A stretch of DNA of 64,000 nucleotides from Amborella trichopoda (Eukaryota; Streptophyta; Magnoliopsida; Amborellales; Amborellaceae): positions 2,234,670-2,298,669 of the forward strand of contig NW_006500178.1 in the NCBI RefSeq assembly GCF_000471905.2. The letters are read 5' to 3'. The notes under the pieces are model-generated. The model saw nothing but the letters and a program-made list of their open reading frames with translations. It made no database searches and was not told the origin of the DNA. The translations under genes were made by a program, and so were the position numbers. Of the stretch, positions 11,601-23,099 are shown in pieces (position 1 is the stretch's first letter; each line of letters begins with the position of its first letter).

Positions 11601-14600
11601 CGAGTTTCACATGCACATTTGGTTCATATACAATGGAGTGTTGATCTCCAATTTTTTATGACCTGCAGACTTTCTGAATGCCATGATTTCGTACATAATA
11701 GTTCACAAGTTTACCACCTTGTGAATTGTGACTTGTATCTAGTTTCAAAAAAGGCAACAAGAGAGGGCAAGGAGAGAGGAGGAAGAAGATGCAAAAGTTA
11801 GTCGTGTTGTGATTCCATTGAAGAATGTCAATATGCTTAACTTCCTTGGGGCTAGGTTATTGGGTCATGTCCACCTCCTAGATGACTTCTATCGCTTGAA
11901 TGTTAGTCAATCAAATCGAGCCACTTATGGGGTTGCCTTATGGATGGTGGAATAACATGTATGCTTAAAAATGTGAGGACTCTCCTGTGTATAGGCCTTT
12001 GAGCCCCAAGTAATTTTTGACAAAGGAGAACTACCAGGAATTGTGTTATGTTATGTCTTTCCTTTTTTCTGTTTTGCAAAGGAGAGCTTAGTTATCACGA
12101 CATTTCTTTTTTAGGAACAATCTATGCCAACATTCTTATATGTAATCATCATCTGTGATAATCTGTATTTTTTTTTTCTCCTACCTCTTTGACTATTTGG
12201 TCCATTAAATCTTCTAGGAGAACAATTCCTACCTCACCCCTGTGAACTCTTCGTTGGAAGTGAAGGCTGTGCTGTCCCATGTGGGCAGTAAATCAGAAAA
12301 TTTTGATAATCTTTTGATTGATTTTCTCTCTCCAGCCCTCACTCATGGTGGTGACGTTGTTATTGACCAACGCTACTTGAAGTCCCTAATGAATTTTCCA
12401 TATCCTCCTCCTCCTCATTCAAGATTGGCTCACTGAGCTCCTATGCTGTTGGGGGGGCTTCACCTTAGCCTCCCCCCTCCCTTTTGAATGGCCATGGCCA
12501 TTGGCTGGTAATGCAGGTTGTTGGTTACATTGAAGGAAACTCCTTGATGATAAAACCTCTTGCAATAGCCTGCTTCACAACATTCCTTGCACCTCTATTC
12601 ATGCTAGTTCCGATGTTTGTCTATTGTCACTTAGGCTTGGAGAGGAATGGGTTGTTGCGACCCTAAGTCATAGGCCGAGTAAGTCTACTATGTGCGCCTC
12701 AAAGTCTACTATGCGCTCCTCGATAGCAAACGTGGACAAGTCATGAGAAGTTTCTTGGACATTTGATGCATGGAACGAGGAAGCCCCTGACGACCCCTCT
12801 GCCGCATTAGAACTGCTACCAGGTGACCTTACACCTCCATACAGACCCATACCGGCTCCTCCATACGTACCCATGCTGGGCCCTTTGTACATACTTGCGC
12901 TGGCCCTCCATATGTATTTATGCCGTACTACCCACCACACATACCCATGTTGCACCCACCATATATACGCATGCTACTCTTCCGACATTGCACTTCCTCT
13001 AGTCTTGCTCTCTCTCCTGGCATTTCCTCCAAGCTTGCTCTCATCTCAAGCACTGACGCAGTATAAAATTTACCAGCAAATACCACCCCGGCAAATTAAC
13101 TGTGTTTTAGAGAGAGAAATAAAAATCATGAATGAAATCACAAGAAGAAAGAACAAAACTTGCAGACACGAGAATTCCGACACGGGCCAAATTCAAGAGA
13201 AGAACAACACCCACGAAGGGCCTCTCTCTCTCTCTCCAAGAAAACACTTTCTTTATTTCATAAAATCCCCCTCTCCAATTATAATTCACGTGCTCCTTTT
13301 ATAAGAGTTTACATTCACCACCCTAAAGATAACTACTAAATTAAGATAACTAACGAAATATGATTGACTCAATTCCTACACACGCCTTGCATGTTCTATT
13401 CCAAAAAACACATAAAAAACCTTCGTTCCTAATCGAAATTTATCTTTTATTAACAACCTAATTTACTCCTATGAGCTAAGGAAATAACCTCCTTATAAAA
13501 AGGAAACTACCAATTAATACCCTACTATTTATAACCAAAATACTCACCCTTATCTCTTATTCTCACGCACCAACAACTACCATTATACTTGCAACTAATA
13601 AGTTATCCATTCCATAAAAGATAATTCCTATTTAAAACCCATAAAGATAGCTAAAGATGACCGTCCTTTACTACATGTGCAAACCCATAATATAACTTTC
13701 TTAAAACTTCTCTAAAGAGAACCATCTAACCATCGTATTCTTATTTCTAAAAAAATTTAACTCTAATAAAAAATAAAAAGTCTACTCAACCTCCAAAAAT
13801 AAAATTATCAGAAATAAAATTAAAAAATTGTAGCATCCAAATTTTGATCTGCATGAAGCGCCATGTCGAGGTCAAATTACTCATTTGCTCCTTTCCGACT
13901 CTATGACATGTTGAGGATGACGATCTCCTCATTCATCATTTGTTTGGCTTCCTTGTTACTATGTTGGCTGTTAAGAAGAATTATCTACTTCCTCACATTT
14001 TGAGAAACATCATATGCAACAACGTTACCCTGAACCCTTGCCGAGTGTTGCTTAAACCTTTGTATCCCACTATTGATCACTCTATGGCAGTATTTACATA
14101 TAATTTTGTTCTTTTTGTGGGATCCTTTCTGACCCCATGCTGCAATGCCCGATCTTCTTTAGATCGGGACATGGTGAAAAAGTGAAACATGTTGAAAATA
14201 TCAGAGGGCTTAAAAAAAAGTTGTCATATGTGGTGAAGAATTTGAGGAAATGTGAATATTTTGAATAAATATTATATTAATTGTACAAACAATAATTTCA
14301 TACTTTATTGTAATGTTCTAAAATCCAAAATACAAAATGGAAAATATAAATATCTATTACGAATGATAGCTAAGGATTTGTAGACCTAAAGTGAGTGTTG
14401 CATGGACACGGACACGAGTATCGTGTCTAGTATGCGTCCTAAGCGTCTAGTACTTCTGTCTAAAACCCAGTGCGGTCCCAACACTTCCATACAACTATTA
14501 TATATGAATTTACCATATATATAATCATAGAAAATTTTAATTTTAATAAATTAAAATTAAAATAAAAAAAAATAATTATTATGTTTGAAAACTAGAATAT

Positions 14601-16178
14601 ATTCCACTGTTTTATGTGAAAGCAATTTGTAGAACCATTGATAATATAATATATCCCATTATAGCGCATTTAGATTCCATGACATGTAGTTTAGATTTTA
14701 AAATGTAAACATATTTATTAATAATGTAAAAGGAATATATATACAAAAATTTGATATCCCTAAGTGCATATGTATACACATGATAAACGGGTATATATAT
14801 GTTTACGCATTTATGAAAATCGAGAGAAGAGAAGATAAGGGAGAAAGTGAGAGAGAAGATGAGAGAGAGTGAAAGAGATGTCATGAAATAATATTTAAAT
14901 ACTTGTAAAAGAGTCATTCTTATTAGTACCTCGATCCTTGAGAAGTATATAAATCTAGAAAAAGTTTTTTGTTTAATAAAAATTTAAATTATGTGGACTT
15001 TGACTTTTCAAGTGCACTATGTAGGTGGACATGTCATAGAGTTGCATTTTCATCTAGTAAATATTGTATATCTCCCTTGAGTTACATGGAGTAAGTTGTG
15101 GCGTGGTGGATTTCCTTTTTAGCACGCTGCCAACAAGTTAAGAGTTCGAAACTTGGTGAAGAAATTCCCTGTTGTTCCGCATAAAAAGAGGATACGGTGC
15201 GTCTGAGTGTCAGACACACTCTATTTAAGTATTGATACAAGGCATATGATATAAATATATAGACACATACGGATGAGGTGTCTATAACCTGTCTAGGCGA
15301 CAAGTGTCGACACACAACACAAAAGAAAATTTAAAGTGCCTATATAATACTGTCTAAAGCCCCACCAAAATTTGAATATTATCAAACATTATTTCAAAAA
15401 GCGTCTTGTCTAGTGCCTAGGCGGGCTAGGGGGTATGGGTGCTAGGTCCTAGGGGGGCACCCAACGCGTAGTCCTAGGAGGGTGCCTAGGAACTACGCCT
15501 GCCTAGGGGCAAAAATGCCTCTCCTGTGGAGGGGCATTTCATCTTTTCTCCCCTAAATAAGTGGGGGAATGAATGGGGGGTGGGGGTTTAGGTTCATATG
15601 TGACCTAAACCCCTTTTGTGACCTTTTAAAGTGACAAAAACTTGAAAAATACCACATTTTTGGCATTTATATAAGATTGATTGGGAATTTCAGATTTTTG
15701 AAAAATCGATCCAAACATCATTATTTTAGTTTTGGATTTGATTTTGTAGATTTTTGAAGCTTAGTAGAGGGTTTTTACCGAGCATTTGAGATTGGGAAAT
15801 ATCTTAAAGGCAGAAGATTCAAGTTCGAGCAATCCAACTTAGTGAATAAACTTCGTAATTGCTTTTGTTATTTCTAGATGTCTTATTTGGTTTCTACTAT
15901 AAGGGGTCGTTTGGATACCTGGAAATATAGTCTGTGAAATATATTATTGGTGTAATACATTACTGCGTAATACATTGCTTGCAAATGGATTGTTACTGTT
16001 TGGGTAGTGTTTGGCTATGTCTGGAAGAAATATGGGAAATGCATTACCAACATTTTACAAGCACTTGCCTATAAACTATCATTTATTTCTTTTTTATCAA
16101 AAATTCTATTGAAATGCAGAATTAAAGTCATCATCACACCATTCCAAAAAGATTTTCTAATAATAACATCATCTCTAT

Positions 16179-16222
<44 letters not shown>

Positions 16223-19200
16223 AAGGTATTAACAATCACCATTCTAAAGATAGAGAGAGTGCAAAGTATTTATCTTAATAACCAATCCATAAAGAGAAGC
16301 AGATAAATCTAATTAAAGTACAGAGATAGAAATCAATTTAAGCGGCATGTATCTTAGTATGTTTAATTTCTTCTTTTTTTGAGACAGCTAACTGTATTGC
16401 TATAAATATTTTACTTGGAGTGTTTGAACGGAGAGTCCCTCCATGCTAGGACTCTCTGTAAAAATTAGGTCTACGGACCCTATACAAAATGATCGTGTGT
16501 ATCTGTCCAATGCTATACAAAATATACATTGAGATTACAAAAAAAGGGCTTATAATATTGCCCCTTTACACCTGTGATCGTAAGCAAGCTAAAAAACCAG
16601 GCCACGCAGTATTACATCGTGGTTCCTCTGTGGTCCGAAACGAAGATAGAGGCTTCACCCAGAGCCCTGGCCCCGTCCTTTGCCAAGAGATCGGCTAGCT
16701 CATTTGACGTTCTCAAGGTATGAGTCCATGAGATGTTTATATCCCTTCAAATATGAGCGATTTCGTCAAAGATGAAAGTAAGATACCATGGAGGAGAGGA
16801 AGTCCCTCTTGCCCATAATATTATATTTCTAGCGTCTCCCTCCACTATTAGGTTTTGCCCCCAAGATCGGTTGAAGCTCTTGATGCCCAAAAGAATGGCC
16901 ATAGCTTCGGCGTGCTGAGAATCTTGAATGCCAAGGTATTCAAAGTAGATGAACAAAGTTGTGCGGTTTGGTCTCTCTCTTTCTCTGTTTAATTTCAGCA
17001 GCATCATGTATCATACTCTAATAATTTTAGCAGCATGTAGCTCACCTTGATTATAAAAAGATTGCACCGAAATTCATATCAGAGAGTATCAAAAGAATTC
17101 ACTGTTGTTCATATTAGATATAACCTAAACTCCAAAGAAATTTCTTAAATTGTAGTGAGAGAGAGTCCATATCAGGATTCAAAAAAAGAGCTTGAAAAAC
17201 TCAAGAGAGATATTCCCAAATAATGAATCATACAAAAATCTCAGGAGAAATTTCACAGAGAGATACCCACACACAAAAAGCAAATATCATATAACAAAAA
17301 CCCAAAAAGTAAAACGATTGACCTTATGAAATAAATATTGGTTACTACTGTGTGATAACCCCATGATCAAGATTTCTGAAAACTTTCATAATTACTGATT
17401 TTATGTAAACTAAAATAACAGGAACGAGTCAAATCAACCTATAACTTTACTGATTTATGGAAACTAGAGTAACAAAGAACGAACCAAATCAACCTAATCT
17501 TACCTGCTCAAATCAACGCCTTTGGCTCGTAAAATGTTTACTGTTGTACAATGTTTTAAAAAACGGTCCGCCTGGCACCTAGGTGGCCTGGACCAAAAAT
17601 CCACTCGCCTAGACCCAAGTGGCCCTTCACGTGCGGATGTACTTGGGCGAGCGCCTGGGCAGGCCCCTTGGGCCGTAAGGCCTTTTTCTTGTTTTTAAAC
17701 TGCCCAAAAGGGCAAAAAGGGTCATTTTGATCCCCAAAGTTGTATAAAAACGTTATGGGGTTTATTTTTAACCCCCAAAGTCCAGAAAGAGATACAAAAA
17801 TGGGTAACTGGTTCAAGAAACATCTCATTGGTATCGGAGGGATGTTGCTCATTGTAAAAAGGATCCTTATGGGATTACAGAGAAGATTAAAGATTATATG
17901 AATTTAGTAAAAAAGAAAAAAGAGGAAAAAGATGCATGTATAGTAGAGCTAAGGTCTGCAGTTCGTGTTTATGATGATTATGAGGGTGATGAGGGGGGTG
18001 ATGAGGTGGAGCAGCTTGTTATGTCTTAGTCTAGGAAAGGAAAGGAGTTGTTATTGGATGGGGGGGGGCTTAAGAGACCTTGGCTTAGGAGCCTATGGAT
18101 ATTTTTTTTACTCTGCCCGACCTTGAGGTTGCAATTGGGAAAACCAAAAAGCAAACAAGCATTGAAAATAGAACCAAGAAAGAGAGGATAGAGAGAATTG
18201 CTTAGTATATTACTCGGTAGTTTTGTGAGGCGGGCATTCTTTTCATTGCCGTACGTGTAAGCTGCTTCTACACCTTGATGGAGGCAATTGACCAATTTGG
18301 GCCTGGGTTGAAGTCCCAACCCCATATGAGCTTTCAAAAGAGGCGCAGGTCACGAAGGAGATTGTGGAGTTGCAGGATGCATGAGCTCAGTATAGGGAGT
18401 TTATTATGATTGACACTTGGAATGACAAGAAGGGAAGAAGTCTAATGAATTTGTTGGTGAGTTGTTCTTTAGGGATTGTTTTTTTAGGTTTTTTGATGCC
18501 TCAAATAATAGCCATGGTGCTATGTGCATATTTAAAATGCTTGATAAGGGCATCAAGGAGGTTGGGGAGCAGCATGTTATACAGGTAGTCACAGATAATG
18601 CTGCTCCTAATGTTGTTGCCACGAATTTGTTGCGCATGGGCTACACCCTCATATCTTTTGAACATCATGCACAATACACTGCATAGACCTCAATATGCAT
18701 TTTTTTACAGTGTATGGAGTATGGAGTGTATGGACTATGGATGGACAATGTGTTATGCGTTCGTAATGTGTTATGCTTCAATATGCCTTTTTTACACAGA
18801 ATTTGGACCTAAAATAGTTGGATCAGACACCTCCTACCCACTTTGCAACAAACTACTTGGCTGTGGAGTCTATTTTGCAGTTGCAAATCGCTTTGAAGAG
18901 GTTGTTTACTTTTGAAGAGTGGGGGAAAGACTGCCTCTCAAGGTTCCCCGAGGGAGTGAAATTAGAGGGCATGGTCATTGATAAGAGGGTCTAGTCTAGG
19001 TGTGCCAACACCATGGAGGCTACAACTGCTTTTGTGGCATTGTTGAGGATGGTGGATGCTGACAAGAAAGCCACCATGAAGGTCCTCTATGAATGGATTG
19101 AAAGGGCAAATAGGCGGCTATTCGAGAGAAGTTCAATTTTGCAAACAAAGTGGTGGAGATCGTTGAGAGAATGTGGAATGAGCAGTTAGGCAAACCAGTT

Positions 19201-22200
19201 CACTGTGTAGGTAAATACTTATTTATACATTTAGAAGTTTAAATATTTGAATGTGTCATCATTGTGAGGAAAAATGGTCTCTCTATCTTCGTGTTGTCTA
19301 AGTTTTTATTTCCACCCCAAATATTTATATTCGACGCTTATTACTCCCAACAAGGTCATATAAGGGTGTGAGATACATTATTGGAAGATTGGAGAGAAGC
19401 CATAGGAGCCAACTAGAGGCACTGAGGGAGGTAAGAGTTAAGGAATTTCATATATTGAGTACATTTGTGAGTTTTCTTTGAAGCGCTAAAGCTTGTTTTT
19501 CTTAGGGATACGAAAGGTATTTCACAACTAGACTTGCTAAGTCTTCTAGCAATGCAATGGATCCAGGTTATCTCTTAACTAATTATGCGTTCTTTCACAC
19601 TTTCAGATTATAAGATTTTTTGATCCTTTCTTACCAGGCCCTTTGGGTTTTATTTCAGCTGAATGTTGGCAATAAATGCTTGTGACATAACTTAATTAAG
19701 GAAGATAATAATCAAGGTGCTTTTTTAGACATGTTGAGCTATTTGGTGTGAGCGAAACTGGAGTACATGCTAGTGATTGCATACTCCTAAGTGGAATCAG
19801 CTGATTCAAGTGATTGCATAGTACAATTTGAACCTCTGCAAGCGACAAGTAAATAGGAAATTTGAGGACTATGACCTAATCGACCTATATGCAATATTTG
19901 TCGTAGATATGCTGAGGAGTGGCTGGTGGAAGAGGAGAAGCCAATGGTAAGTGAAAGAGCATTCCTTGAGGCAATTGTTGAGGAAGATGTTGAAGAAGGT
20001 GTGGACGAGTAGGGAGGAGGAGGTGACCCACCAGTATTTGTGCGATTCATAGGAGATATAAGCGGTATGTACTTGTTGAGGATAGAGGGGGAAGGAGATG
20101 GAACCGGGGGGGGGGGGATGTGATTGGAGAGAAAATGATTCTGATGCTACTTTGGGGATTTCTGGCAAGTAGAGCGGTTTACCATGCTTGATTCATTGAT
20201 GAAGCCCTTGAGCGGGTATAATTAGCTTATGCTAACGAGTCTAAACCCCTAGACTAATACATCAATTGGCTTAATGATTTGTCTCAACAATTCAATCAAC
20301 AAAATCAGTGTAATAAAGAGGAAGAAAGCGTCATCTTTTGTTTTGCTATTAGGATTTAACTTCATAATTTCCTGCTCCATTTTGGATCATGTGTTCATAA
20401 TTATGACAATTGTATACTCTATTTTGATTGTGAATGAATGCAATTGTCAACAAATACTCAAACTGGAAATGCCCTCTCAATCATCATCGTCAAAGCCTTT
20501 TCCCAACTAATTGGGGTGGCTACACGAATCCTGTTCCATCATTTTGCTCTATGAAGGGTCATACCCTCAGTGAGGCCATAAGTCCCCATATCTTTTCTCA
20601 CATACAGTAGGTTCAGGATTCGTGATGAGTTTTGGCAAAGTCTTACGTTGGTTGCCTACCTAACACAACCCAGTTCCTTCACTTGGGCATGGGACGGATT
20701 AAGGGAAAGTTTAAAGTCCTCATACTTCTTAGACTAGGAAATTCCCTCTCAATATTCATGTATTTTTGCAAAATAATGAAAATCTATAATGCAATACCCC
20801 CATGTTTGTTTTTTTGGAAACCCAAAAAACAATGTTCATGGAAAATTTAAAAAAAAAAATTGATCTTTTTTAAGACCGAGGCGGCCCCATCCCGACGATC
20901 CACCAATCTAGATTGCTAATTTGAACCAGTTTCCAAGATGGCTGATTCACCTGGCCGATCCAAATTTTTAAACATTGATTAGCATGAACACTGTTTTTGA
21001 AAAAATTGGTGGATTAAGGGTAAATGTTGTCTGTTGCAATGAAGTGATAAAAAGTACTCAATAGACCAATATTAGCAAAAGGACACGGTTTCTATGCGGC
21101 CAGCTCACATATTGTAGAAATGCTGGCTTGGCAATAAATATATTTTTTATATATAATTTGATCTTAATTTTTAGGGAATATATAATCTTTAATATGGAGA
21201 TCATGAATATGAAAAGAGTAATGATCCTATGAGACCCTCCCACACCCATGTTTGTAGGACCCCAAAGGATCACCGGTAAATTTGGCATAGATTTCTAAAA
21301 ATTTATCACATAGGTGTGGGACTTGACTTTGATATCTGTGCCAAATTTAGTGGTGATCCTTTGGGGTCCTACACAAATGGGTGTGGGAGGGTCGCACAAG
21401 GTCATTTCGCATATGAAAAATACAATAAAATTGAAAACTAGAAATAATAATTATAGTAAAGAAACATTAGGACCATTAGTTACACTTGTTTTTAGGTGGA
21501 TCACCTATTTGCATCCATCTTTAAGATGGATGCTTTATACCTTTGGACCGCATATTGTAGAAATGTGGTCCAGCCCGCATGAAACAATTTTCCTTAGCAA
21601 AATCATTGCCATTCTGACTATCAGGATTGAAGATTGTTGATTCCTTTTTACTTGAACATTGCTTGGGGATCTAATTGTAATGAGTTGGCTAAAAATCAAA
21701 CAGTAAAGTGCTAATTGGTTGGCTGTGTCATGACAAAAGGCTCTTTCTGCTAGCACTGGCGATCCTTGCTAGTTATATGCAATGGATGGACAGAAGCGAG
21801 ATTATCTTTGAAGAGTTGCACACATACTCTGGAGTTGTGTGGTTCATAGGCAATTCAGAGGTACTAATCCTAAAAATTCAGGTTGTGTTCACAATATTTT
21901 GATCAGGTGTCACAATAAGCAATCTTTTTGGATCAGATACAATATGCTTATATTTGGTTGTATGACTTTTATCTAAGTGAATATCTGTCTGTTTTTGTCA
22001 CCATTGGAAAATCACTTTTTGATTTTTGATGCTTTTCTTGATACTAAATGATAAGATGACTATCTTGGAGTTTTATTTAGTTTTTTTTGGTTCTTCTAGA
22101 TATCTTTTTTGTGGTTTCTTTTCTGTACATAGATCTCTTGAGATGTTCCTATATTTTGAATTTTAGGTTCAGGATTGCTAAAGAAAAAAGGATTGAAAGG

Positions 22201-22603
22201 CTCCTTTGCAGATGCTGGTTCATCTGCCAAGGTGAGTTGATGAAATTGTAGCAATCTTTCTGGTTCCGAAGTTGTCTTTTTATTAGGCGCTCTCCTTATT
22301 AATCTTTTTGTAATTGGATGAAGAACTTACTGCTTGTTCAATAAAATCTCCATTGCATGTACATGCGTAGACCTTTGCCGTTTTATCAGGAGTTCACAGC
22401 CTTGTTGTTTGCTGCTTGAAAAGGCTGCGAGGAAAGGATGATGGTAGGATCCTCTTTTGCCTTTTCGAACTCTCTCATCAAGACGTATCATGCTCTGGGA
22501 ATAATTTATTCTCCTATCTACAGTGATCAATGCAGGTGTAGCGGGATGCATGACAGGTCTTGCTCTTAGTTTCCCAGGTAAACGCATTTCCCAGAATTAA
22601 TGT

Positions 22604-22640
<37 letters not shown>

Positions 22641-23059
22641 GTACGTACGTACNNNNNNNNNNNNNNNNNNNNNNNNNNNNNNNNNNNNNNNNNNNNNNNN
22701 NNNNNNNNNNNNNNNNNNNNNNNNNNNNNNNNNNNNNNNNNNNNNNNNNNNNNNNNNNNNNNNNNNNNNNNNNNNNNNNNNNNNNNNNNNNNNNNNNNNN
22801 NNNNNNNNNNNNNNNNNNNNNNNNNNNNNNNNNNNNNNNNNNNNNNNNNNNNNNNNNNNNNNNNNNNNNNNNNNNNNNNNNNNNNNNNNNNNNNNNNNNN
22901 NNNNNNNNNNNNNNNNNNNNNNNNNNNNNNNNNNNNNNNNNNNNNNNNNNNNNNNNNNNNNNNNNNNNNNNNNNNNNNNNNNNNNNNNNNNNNNNNNNNN
23001 NNNNNNNNNNNNNNNNNNNNNNNNNNNNNNNNNNNNNNNNNNNNNNNNNNNNNAATAGT

Positions 23060-23099
<40 letters not shown>

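Noticed and set aside
11421-11801. 126-codon frame in intron 1 of the TIM22-like gene
   Set aside because: Contains repeats of 'gcgatctcg/gaactcg' next to a hAT-like end, and no protein motif.
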